A program made the translations under genes and the position numbers. Shown here piece by piece: positions 1 through 5,155 of a stretch of DNA of 7,042 nt; position 1 is the stretch's first letter; each line of letters opens with the position of its first letter. Location: positions 1 to 7,042 of the forward strand of contig JBEQBT010000182.1 of the NCBI GenBank assembly GCA_041639705.1. The letters run 5' to 3'. The notes under the pieces are model-generated. The model did not search any database, was not told where the DNA came from, and worked only from the letters and a program-made list of their open reading frames with translations. Source of the stretch: JARDZI01 sp041639705 (GTDB lineage: Bacteria; Bacillota; Clostridia; Clostridiales; Caloramatoraceae).

Positions 1-1150
1 ATCTCATTGCAGCTACTACATCATGAAGTGGATAAAAATGAGGTTTGTTCAAATCTATAATAATCATATCTGCTTTCTTACCAACCTCAAGGGAACCAAT
101 TTCCTTATCAAGTCCCAGTGCCTTCGCACCATTTTTTGTAGCCATTTCTAGTGCAGTCATTGCTGGAATACAAGTTGGTTCATTGTTTACTCCCTTATTA
201 ACTATAGCAGCAAGGTTTATTTCCTCAAACATATTAACATTATTGTTGCTTGAGGACCCATCAGTGCCTAGAGCTACATTTACTCCTTTTCCCATTAACT
301 TTATAACAGGTGCAAAACCATTACCAAGCTTTAGGTTGCTTCCCGGATTATATACAACTGATACACCCTTTTCTGCAAGAATATCTATGTCTTCATCTGA
401 CAGGTGTACACAATGTGCTGCAACTGCTGGTACATCAAATATTCCCATATCATTTGCATGCTTTATTGGTGATTTCCCAAATTTATCGTAATTATCCTGG
501 GTCTCTTTTTTGCTCTCTGAAAGATGAATATGTATTCCAAAATTCATTTCCTTTGCAAACTTTCCAACTCTTTTTAAGTAATCAGCACTACAGGTATATG
601 GTGCATGGGGACCAGCCATAACTGTGATTCTTCCATCACCCTTACCCTGCCAATCATTATAAAATCTCTTTGTCAAATCAAATCTGGAGTTGTCCTCAGC
701 ATCCTCTCCAACCATTCCCCATGCAAGCCTTGCTCTAATTCCTGTCTCAAGTACAGCTTTTGCAGTATCATCCATAAAAAAATACATATCATTAAAACAG
801 GTTACTCCTGATTTAATGGATTCAATGATGCTTAACATTGTGCCCCAGTAAACATCCTCTCCAGTTAGTTTATCCTCAATTGGCCAGATTTTTTCTGAGA
901 GCCATTCCCAAAGGGGAAGATCATCTGCATAGTTTCTAAACAATGACATGGCCATGTGAGTATGGGCATTTATAATGCCTGGCATAACAAACTTTTTAGC
1001 TCCATCTATTACCTTATCAGCATTGAAGTCCTTGGGCACCTCTCCTATATACTTGATCCTATCATTCTCAACTGCTATGGAAGCATTCTTTAAAACTTTA
1101 TTTTCTCCATTCATAGTTAAAATAGAGGCATTTTTTATCAATATATTCAT
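1..1150 (-). CDS. mtaD: 5-methylthioadenosine/S-adenosylhomocysteine deaminase (amidohydrolase family), 3' end cut by window
   Basis: This cytoplasmic metal-dependent amidohydrolase most likely deaminates S-methyl-5'-thioadenosine and/or S-adenosylhomocysteine to the inosyl compounds, as part of SAM by-product recycling. The 383 visible codons are uninterrupted; the family is about 430-440 residues, so roughly 50 C-terminal residues lie beyond the left edge. An N-terminal beta-sandwich segment (residues 1-55) leads into PGIINAHTHMAMS, with metal ligands H63 and H65. Further along are E92 (WPIEDKL), HAPYTCS with H182, HIHLSES with H207 and H209, AAHCVHL with H246, and GTDGSSSNNN with D297; these are the expected metal and substrate positions. 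LGLDKEIGSLEVGKKAD (346-361) is the typical C-terminal amidohydrolase motif. The ATG at 1150 is preceded by AAGGA with a 9-base gap. The intact motifs favour MTA/SAH deaminase over other amidohydrolases such as guanine deaminase, but the exact substrate is inferred. Confidence 0.9.
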   Translation of the reverse strand, partial: MNILIKNASILTMNGENKVLKNASIAVENDRIKYIGEVPKDFNADKVIDGAKKFVMPGIINAHTHMAMSLFRNYADDLPLWEWLSEKIWPIEDKLTGEDVYWGTMLSIIESIKSGVTCFNDMYFFMDDTAKAVLETGIRARLAWGMVGEDAEDNSRFDLTKRFYNDWQGKGDGRITVMAGPHAPYTCSADYLKRVGKFAKEMNFGIHIHLSESKKETQDNYDKFGKSPIKHANDMGIFDVPAVAAHCVHLSDEDIDILAEKGVSVVYNPGSNLKLGNGFAPVIKLMGKGVNVALGTDGSSSNNNVNMFEEINLAAIVNKGVNNEPTCIPAMTALEMATKNGAKALGLDKEIGSLEVGKKADMIIIDLNKPHFYPLHDVVAAMR

Positions 1151-1234
1151 TGTTTCACATCCTTATCATATATCTTTGACCTATATTAAATATTCCCTAA
1201 ATTTTCGGTTTTTCCTCCTTGAATTCTGCTTTAT

Positions 1235-1265
1235 ATATTATTATCTACAGTTATGTAATTGTTAA
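1235..1265 (-). promoter_or_regulatory. Possible promoter of the mtaD-like gene
   Basis: On the minus strand TTAACA (1265-1260) is followed by an AT-rich stretch containing TAATAA (16-base spacing) and TAATAT (19-base spacing). asnA ends in a terminator just upstream, so mtaD needs its own promoter. No other candidate in this gap looks better, but the -10 element is ambiguous and the region is so AT-rich that a chance match is easy. Confidence 0.25.
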
Positions 1266-1289
1266 TATGCTTGTTTTTTAAAGCCCTAA

Positions 1290-1310
1290 AGGATAATACC
1301 TAATTATCCT
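1290..1310. repeat. Perfect 8-5-8 inverted repeat between asnA and mtaD
   Basis: AGGATAAT and ATTATCCT form a perfect inverted repeat around a 5-base centre, ACCTA on the plus strand. No T-run follows it on either strand, so it is not a normal terminator. It lies about 25 bases upstream of the possible mtaD -35 element. That would suit an operator or activator site, but no regulator can be named from the sequence. Confidence 0.45.
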
Positions 1311-1349
1311 AAATTATAAACAATTGTTGACTGTCTCTATTGAAGAAAT

Positions 1350-1372
1350 AAAAAAAACCGCATCATGCGGTT
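1350..1372 (-). terminator. Intrinsic terminator of asnA
   Basis: Eight bases after the asnA stop, the minus strand reads AACCGC-ATGAT-GCGGTT, a 6-bp stem that can close to 8 bp, running straight into a T-run (1357-1351). Position, GC content of the stem and the T-run all fit a Rho-independent terminator, which separates asnA from mtaD. Confidence 0.85.
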
Positions 1373-1380
1373 CCTTTTTG

Positions 1381-2400
1381 TTACAAAAGAAGAATGTTTG
1401 CATTTGTGCACTGTTCCATCATTTTATCTGGCCAAACTCCAGCTTGAACCTCTCCTATGTGAGCCTTCTTGAGGAAAAACATACACATTCTAGACTGGCC
1501 TATGCCTCCGCCTATTGTGTATGGAAGCCTTCCTGCTAGAAGCATTCTGTGATATTCTAGTGCCTTTCTATCCTCACAGCCTGCTATTTTTAGTTGCTTT
1601 TCAAGTGCAGCTTCATCTACTCTTATACCCATGGATGATATTTCAAATGCTCTTTTTAATACTGGATTCCAAAGGATAATGTCTCCATTTAATTCCCAAT
1701 CATCATAATCCGGAGATCTTCCATCATGTCTTTCACCAGATTTTAAGCTCCCGCCTATTTTCATAATAAATACTGCTCTTTTTTCCTCTGCTATTACATC
1801 TTCCCTTTCCTTTGGAGTAAGGTTAGGGTATCTGTCCTCTAGCTCCTGGGTTGTGATAAAGCTTATTTCCTCTGGTAGTATCTTTTCAAAATCTTTGTTT
1901 ACACTTAAAATATAGTACTCAGTTGATTTTAATGTATTAAATATCTTTATAACTACTGATTTCAATGTTTCTTCATTTCTATCTTCAAAATCTATAACCT
2001 TTTCCCAGTCCCATTGGTCTACGTATATGGAATGAAGGTTATCAGTATCCTCATCACGTCTTATTGCATTCATATCTGTATAAAGCCCTTCACCCTTTTT
2101 AAAGCCATATCTCATAAGGGCAATTCTTTTCCACTTTGCCAGGGATTGTACAATCTCAATATCTGCATCATCTATAGAGCTAGCATCAAATGATACTGGT
2201 CTCTCAATTCCATTAAGATTATCATTTATACCAGTTCCCATTCTTACAAATAGGGGTGCAGATACTCTAGTAAGGTTAAGTGCATTTGATAAGCCCTGTT
2301 CAAAATGATCCTTTATCATCTTTAAAGCAACTTCTGTCTTCCTGATGTCTAGTCTTGGTTTGTAGTCCATTGGTACGTTCCATTGTTTAATATAATCCAT
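1381..2400 (-). CDS. asnA: Aspartate--ammonia ligase (asparagine synthetase A)
   Basis: AsnA makes asparagine from aspartate, ammonia and ATP (giving AMP and pyrophosphate). It is a cytoplasmic homodimer related to class II aminoacyl-tRNA synthetase cores. The 339-residue product is slightly longer than the 330-residue E. coli enzyme and matches it throughout. Visible family motifs are NDNLNG near residue 60, LAKWKR near 88-92, YVDQWDWE near 126-133, RSPDYDDW near 228-235, LNGDIILWNPV near 237-247, FEISSMGIRV near 252-261 and GGGIGQSR near 297-304. I chose the ATG at 2400 because GGAGG sits 7 bases before it. An in-frame ATG at 2418 would put this binding site inside the gene and add six residues with no counterpart in the family. 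A T-box leader with an Asn specifier precedes the gene, and a terminator follows it, so it appears to be a single-gene transcription unit. Confidence 0.97.
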   Translation of the reverse strand: MDYIKQWNVPMDYKPRLDIRKTEVALKMIKDHFEQGLSNALNLTRVSAPLFVRMGTGINDNLNGIERPVSFDASSIDDADIEIVQSLAKWKRIALMRYGFKKGEGLYTDMNAIRRDEDTDNLHSIYVDQWDWEKVIDFEDRNEETLKSVVIKIFNTLKSTEYYILSVNKDFEKILPEEISFITTQELEDRYPNLTPKEREDVIAEEKRAVFIMKIGGSLKSGERHDGRSPDYDDWELNGDIILWNPVLKRAFEISSMGIRVDEAALEKQLKIAGCEDRKALEYHRMLLAGRLPYTIGGGIGQSRMCMFFLKKAHIGEVQAGVWPDKMMEQCTNANILLL

Positions 2401-2508
2401 TGTATTTCCTCCATTCAATTTTAAAATATATGTTCAAATTCTCAAGTGGTTGTTTAAATTCAGCAAGACCTAATAGTAGCTATCCATAAGAAGGTCTCAA
2501 TTGTTTTA

Positions 2509-2522
2509 TCTGGCATGCCAGA
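2509..2522. repeat. 14-bp perfect palindrome between T-box terminator and asnA
   Basis: TCTGGCATGCCAGA is perfectly self-complementary and begins about 7 bases after the T-run of the T-box terminator. As RNA it could only form a 5-bp stem with a CATG loop, and no T-run follows. A second inverted repeat, AGACCT (2466-2471) with AGGTCT (2492-2497), lies closer to asnA. Together they occupy the otherwise unexplained 130 bases between the terminator and the start codon. Confidence 0.4.
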
Positions 2523-2529
2523 AATAAAT

Positions 2530-2569
2530 AAAAAAAACCCTTCATCCCTGTATATAAGGGACGAAAGGT
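2530..2569 (-). terminator. Regulated terminator of the asnA T-box
   Basis: Minus-strand ACCTTTCGTCCCT (2569-2557) pairs over 13 positions, including two G-U pairs, with AGGGATGAAGGGT (2549-2537). The loop is 7 bases, TATATAC, and the T-run reaches about 2530. Only a few bases separate it from the T-box motif. It is the default OFF structure that tRNA-Asn binding would displace. Confidence 0.93.
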
Positions 2570-2804
2570 ATGTTCCGCGGTACCACCCTGATTAGTTTAA
2601 AAAACTCAACTCAATTAGTACAGAAGTTATCTTCGATACTATCCATTCTTTAACGGTATGGCTCCGTCCAAGCCTACTCTCTAATGATTTCGGTTGGAAA
2701 CTCAGAGATGTTCTTCAGTACAGCTATTGTATTGGTCTTTCACTATCACCAACTCGCTATAACTCTATTCTATACCTACTCTTCTCTTCATTGTCCTTAG
2801 CTTT
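2530..2804 (-). promoter_or_regulatory. T-box riboswitch leader of asnA (Asn specifier AAC)
   Basis: The leader RNA pairs with uncharged tRNA and then prevents early termination, switching asnA on when asparagine is scarce. The diagnostic T-box sequence AGGGTGGTACCGCG is exact at 2589-2576. It is followed by a terminator stem that competes with the antiterminator. Upstream, the Stem I region contains GTTGGTGATAGTGAAAGACC and then CTGAAGAACATCTC. The triplet AAC at 2712-2710, followed by A, is placed like a specifier codon and encodes asparagine, in agreement with the gene controlled. The start at about 2804 is inferred from the promoter; the end is the terminator T-run. I did not fold stems II and III base by base. 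Confidence 0.95.
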
Positions 2805-2810
2805 TTTTCA

Positions 2811-2839
2811 ATTATAGAACTTTAAAATTGCATTGTCAA
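2811..2839 (-). promoter_or_regulatory. Consensus sigma-A promoter of the asnA T-box transcript
   Basis: On the minus strand TTGACA (2839-2834) and TATAAT (2816-2811) are both perfect consensus hexamers with the ideal 17-base spacer. Initiation near 2804 would give a leader of about 400 bases before asnA. Such a strong promoter upstream of a terminator-controlled leader suggests that regulation is mainly by attenuation. Confidence 0.93.
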
Positions 2840-2946
2840 GAACATTTTTATTCATTTTTTAATATTTTTTTATGGGTATACTTCCATTTTAGATATCAAA
2901 TGAAATATATATACATTCTACTGTCATTTTTTAAATTTATTTGTGT

Positions 2947-3423
2947 TTAAAACAATCTGCTCAATCTTTCAACTACATCTTCAATTCTTTTTTCACGCTT
3001 TATGCCCATCCAGTTAACAATTCCCGTTCCCATTATTGATGCTCCTTTGGATTCACAAATATTTTTCATCTGAGAGATGGTATGGTTTCCTCCCATCCAT
3101 GGATATGGGAAAAACTCTGTAACCAAGCAGATAACTTTCTTGTTCTGTAAAGATGCAGTCTGGTTAAGATAAAAAGCTAATACAGAAGAGATGGAAGCAC
3201 CTTGCACAGGCCCTGCAAATATCAGTCTGTCGTATGAGGATATATCAGGCTTTGCTTTTAGTTGAATTTTCGTTGCATCCTTTACATTGGTTTTTTCCCT
3301 ATCAGCAGGCTCTAGCCTTTCAACGTTCACTGAATGTCCAGCTCTCAATAGTTTCTCCTTGAGTTTCTGGACAACAGAATAGGTATTACCAGTTTGGGAA
3401 TGTACTATAATTCCTATTTTCAT
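2947..3423 (-). CDS. Flavodoxin-family protein (FMN-binding)
   Basis: The 158-residue product has the size and pattern of a short-chain flavodoxin-like fold. The N-terminal strand MKIGIIVHS leads into the phosphate-binding loop SQTGNT (residues 9-14). A second strand, DRLIFAGPVQGAS (65-77), ends in the loop expected to contact the flavin. A third strand, KKVICLVTEFF, ends in PYPWMGGNHT (107-114). It probably carries electrons through FMN or acts as a small flavin reductase in the cytoplasm; the partner is unknown. No signal peptide or membrane segment is visible. The ATG at 3423 has AAGGAGG six bases upstream. No clear promoter was found in the upstream gap and no convincing terminator downstream, where the asnA promoter starts about 110 bases away. 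It is divergent from the small gene at 3875. Confidence 0.85.
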   Translation of the reverse strand: MKIGIIVHSQTGNTYSVVQKLKEKLLRAGHSVNVERLEPADREKTNVKDATKIQLKAKPDISSYDRLIFAGPVQGASISSVLAFYLNQTASLQNKKVICLVTEFFPYPWMGGNHTISQMKNICESKGASIMGTGIVNWMGIKREKRIEDVVERLSRLF

Positions 3424-3474
3424 GGACAGCCTCCTTAATATAAATTTTTATTTGTTGGAAAAATTCAGTAGTAG

Positions 3475-3500
3475 TAGGAGCCAGTTCTCAACCTTTTTAT
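3475..3500 (+). repeat. Short dispersed repeat, copy A
   Basis: The sequence TAGGAGCCAGTTCTCAAC followed by CTTTTTAT aligns with the copy at 3608 in the same orientation. Both contain TAGG, CAGTTCT, AAC and TTTTTAT, differing by a few substitutions and one base of length. It may be a decayed half of a palindromic intergenic element; no transposase gene is present in the window. Confidence 0.4.
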
Positions 3501-3607
3501 AATATTGAAATATCCCTCCCTTAAATTTGTTTTTATAATTCTATGTAATCTATTAAAGTCATCACTTTCCTATATTTACTAGTATATACCTACCATTATT
3601 TGAAGTA

Positions 3608-3632
3608 TAGGGACAGTTCTTAACTTTTTTAT
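3608..3632 (+). repeat. Short dispersed repeat, copy B
   Basis: TAGGGACAGTTCTTAAC followed by TTTTTTAT is the better-preserved looking partner of the copy at 3475, 133 bases away. The opening TAGGGA(C/T)AGT also resembles the arm of the hairpin at 4083-4129 (TAGGGATAGTCAATTT). All three could therefore be members of one repeat family, although that third match is short. Confidence 0.4.
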
Positions 3633-3807
3633 TTAAAAAAATTGATGATAATTCTCATTTACTTAGTTTGAAAATCTCTGTTTATTTTGAGTTTGAATTT
3701 AGTATTCAGTATTATGCTAGTAATTGTGAAATATATTATATTGTATATCATATATCTTTGATTTTGCATTATTATGTTAATATTTTTATATTTTTTTCTT
3801 ATATTTA

Positions 3808-3838
3808 TTGCACATTTGATGAAATATTCTGATATAAT
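3808..3838 (+). promoter_or_regulatory. Extended -10 promoter of the small plus-strand gene
   Basis: The plus strand carries TGATATAAT at 3830-3838, a perfect TATAAT with a TGn extension. Upstream is TTGCAC (3808-3813), a fair -35 match, but with a long 19-base spacer. The ribosome binding site begins about 20 bases downstream, so the transcript would have a short leader. Confidence 0.65.
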
Positions 3839-3874
3839 ACAATATAATAATACTTTAGTAAGGAGTGTTGGTTC

Positions 3875-4066
3875 ATGGAGTTATCATTAAATAGGATTGA
3901 TTCTATTTCCATCAAAAGCACAGCAGAAGAAAAAAGAGGAGTAGAACTGAATTTGATTGTAACTAAGACTAGAAAAAGTGGCACACTATTTATTTGTGAA
4001 GATCTGTGTGATGGATATGTTTGGGAATGGAATCTTATATATGGAATAGGAAATGATGTGTATTAA
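3875..4066 (+). CDS. Small protein of unknown function (63 residues)
   Basis: I do not recognise this protein. Expression is well supported: an extended -10 promoter ends 36 bases upstream, AAGGAG lies 9 bases before the ATG, and a strong hairpin follows the stop. The product has alternating polar and hydrophobic residues (LNRIDSISI, VELNLIV, GTLFICEDL, YVWEWNLIYGIG) that would suit a small beta-rich soluble domain. It has a basic stretch, KTRKSG, at about residues 31-36 and an acidic, aromatic C-terminal half with two tryptophans and two cysteines. There is no signal peptide or membrane helix. It is the only plus-strand gene here, divergent from the flavodoxin gene and convergent with tag, so neighbours do not suggest its role. 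Confidence 0.7.
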   Translation: MELSLNRIDSISIKSTAEEKRGVELNLIVTKTRKSGTLFICEDLCDGYVWEWNLIYGIGNDVY

Positions 4067-4082
4067 TTTAAGTTTATTTTAA

Positions 4083-4129
4083 TATAGGGATAGTCAATTT
4101 CTATAATGTAAAAATTGACTATCCCTATA
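4083..4129. terminator. Perfect 18-bp hairpin between convergent gene ends, probable bidirectional terminator
   Basis: Bases 4083-4100 are perfectly complementary to 4112-4129 around an 11-base loop (CTATAATGTAA). The hairpin begins 16 bases after the stop of the small plus-strand gene and ends three bases from the tag stop. That position fits termination of both transcripts. The flanking T-runs are weak on both strands, so it could instead be, or derive from, a palindromic repeat element. Confidence 0.6.
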
Positions 4130-4132
4130 AAT

Positions 4133-4693
4133 TTATATTTGATTTTTATACCTAAAGCATGATATCAAATGATCATTTATTATACCTGTAGCTTGAAGGT
4201 GTGCATATACTATGGTTGAACCTAAAAACTTAAAGCTGCGACTTTTTAAATCCTTGCTTACTTCGTCTGATAGTGGGGAGGTTGCAGGTACCTCAGATGT
4301 ATCACTCCATTTATTCACAACAGACTTATTATCAACAAAGCTCCATATGTAATTATCAAAGCTGCCATATTCCTCTTGAATCTTCAAAAATTCCTTAGCA
4401 TTTCCAATCGATGCATCTATTTTTCTTCTATTTCTAATAATTCCTGCATTATTCATAAGCTCCAGTACTTTATTCTCATCATATTGAGCTACTTTAATTG
4501 GATCAAAATCATCATAGGCTGCTCTGTAATTTTCCCTTTTTCTAAGTACAGTAAGCCAATTTAGCCCTGCCTGGGCAGATTCTAGTACCAGGAATTCAAA
4601 ATGCTTTCTATCATCATGAACAGGAACTCCCCATTCCTCATCATGGTATTTTACATATAATTCATCATTTCCACACCATGGACATCTATTCAT
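4133..4693 (-). CDS. tag: DNA-3-methyladenine glycosylase I
   Basis: Tag removes 3-methyladenine from alkylated DNA, leaving an abasic site for base excision repair. The 186-residue product aligns with the E. coli enzyme almost end to end. The structural zinc ligands fall at identical numbers: C4, H17, H175 and C179. The catalytic E38 (FLVLESAQAGLNW) and W46 are present, as are the strings KRENYRAAYDDFDPIKVA and IIRNRRKIDASIGNA, and NDHLISCF at the C-terminus. I chose the ATG at 4693, which gives MNRCPW like the E. coli MERCGW and has a GAGGGTGAT binding site 6 bases upstream. An in-frame GTG at 4708 would place this binding site inside the gene. No clear promoter is visible between it and the palindromic element at 4771-4826. 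Confidence 0.96.
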   Translation of the reverse strand: MNRCPWCGNDELYVKYHDEEWGVPVHDDRKHFEFLVLESAQAGLNWLTVLRKRENYRAAYDDFDPIKVAQYDENKVLELMNNAGIIRNRRKIDASIGNAKEFLKIQEEYGSFDNYIWSFVDNKSVVNKWSDTSEVPATSPLSDEVSKDLKSRSFKFLGSTIVYAHLQATGIINDHLISCFRYKNQI

Positions 4694-4770
4694 TTTAATC
4701 ACCCTCACATCAAATTATCATATGCTTATATATTACCATAATTTCGTAAAACAGGTAGAGCTTTCTCGAC

Positions 4771-4826
4771 ACTTTTGGTGCCAGCCATATGAGATTATGA
4801 GATTCCATATGACTGGCATCAAAAGT
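4771..4826. repeat. 56-bp imperfect palindrome (21-bp arms), possible miniature mobile element
   Basis: Bases 4771-4791 and 4806-4826 are inverted copies matching at 19 of 21 positions. The 14-base centre includes most of a tandem duplication of ATGAGATT (4789-4796 and 4797-4804). No T-run follows on either strand, so it is not a typical terminator. It overlaps the last bases of a truncated reading frame on the minus strand and sits upstream of tag. I see no target-site duplication, so mobility is an inference from structure and position only. Confidence 0.55.
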
Positions 4827-4926
4827 AAGTGTTATTATTCCAATTAGGAATATCGATAATAGCTGGAATTGTTTTTGGCAGGTAAATGTTCTTGTAATTC
4901 TTTTTGTAATCTATTTTTTCACCCAT
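4819..4926 (-). pseudogene. N-terminal gene fragment, probably of a GyrI-like domain protein
   Basis: A 35-codon frame starts at an ATG at 4926 with AGGGGG six bases upstream, which is a real-looking translation start. It encodes MGEKIDYKKNYKNIY, then LPKTIPAIIDIPNW, and stops in TGA inside the arm of the palindrome at 4771-4826. From memory, the start resembles the N-terminus of GyrI-like small-molecule-binding proteins (the EKIDYKKEYKxLY...P...IIDVP pattern), which are around 200 residues. Only about 125 bases separate this stop from the tag start, so the rest of such a gene is missing. It could alternatively be a genuine 35-residue peptide. The family assignment needs a search. Confidence 0.5.
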
Positions 4927-4969
4927 AATTGTACCCCCTATTCTTTTTTAATAAGAATATCATAAATAC

Positions 4970-4989
4970 TATGACAACTGCATGTCATA
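4970..4989. repeat. Small dyad upstream of the truncated gene
   Basis: TATGACA and TGTCATA form a perfect 7-bp inverted repeat around ACTGCA. It lies about 45 bases upstream of the start of the truncated frame and on the minus strand provides TTGTCA as a possible -35 element. It could be the operator of the lost gene, but the arms are short and the surroundings AT-rich. Confidence 0.3.
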
Positions 4990-5097
4990 ATATATTTTTA
5001 TTACTTAGGCTTATATCTCATATAAAATAATTCTGAACTGGCCCCATAACTTGATTATATAGTACCATAATAACATAAAAAATGAATACTCCCAAAT

Positions 5098-5155
5098 AAA
5101 AAAGGTATATCATTGAATGGCACTTTTCAGTGATTTTCAATGCTATACCTTTTTT
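5098..5155 (-). terminator. Terminator of the lysC-asd unit
   Basis: Bases 5098-5109 and 5144-5155 are perfectly complementary over 12 positions. An inner ATTGA/TCAAT pair and a CACT/AGTG tip extend the stem. On the minus strand the hairpin ends in a T-run (ACCTTTTTTATTT). The asd stop codon (5156-5154) lies at the base of the stem, so translation and hairpin formation overlap. The structure is nearly symmetrical and could also stop plus-strand transcription. Confidence 0.85.

Larger units (their letters stand above)
3424..3874. other. AT-rich intergenic region between divergent genes
   Basis: This 451-base stretch holds no open frame with a ribosome binding site. It contains the ribosome binding site of the flavodoxin gene at its left end, two related repeat copies (3475-3500 and 3608-3632), and at its right end the promoter and ribosome binding site of the small plus-strand gene. 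The middle (about 3640-3800) is very AT-rich and shows no RNA gene or strong hairpin that I can support. Confidence 0.6.

Noticed and set aside
45..621. Plus-strand open frames of 148 and 103 codons
   Set aside because: Both are antisense to the intact mtaD coding sequence and have no ribosome binding site or recognisable protein features.
1324..1539. Plus-strand 71-codon frame overlapping the asnA 3' end
   Set aside because: It is antisense to well-conserved asnA sequence, crosses the asnA terminator and has no supporting start signals.
2460..2516. Minus-strand 18-codon frame MPDKTIETFLWIATIRSC between the T-box terminator and asnA
   Set aside because: No Shine-Dalgarno sequence precedes the ATG (it follows a T-run), and the sequence resembles nothing known. 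A chance frame is more likely than a leader peptide, particularly as T-box control does not need one.
2880..2946. Possible terminator downstream of the flavodoxin gene
   Set aside because: Only weak AT-rich pairing was found and no stem plus T-run could be defined, so I leave the end of this transcript unassigned.
3641..3659. Fur-box-like sequence (GATGATAATTCTCATT) between the divergent flavodoxin and small genes
   Set aside because: Only about 12 of 19 positions fit the classical Fur consensus, and such matches are easy in this AT-rich stretch. It is not close to the -35 or -10 of either gene.
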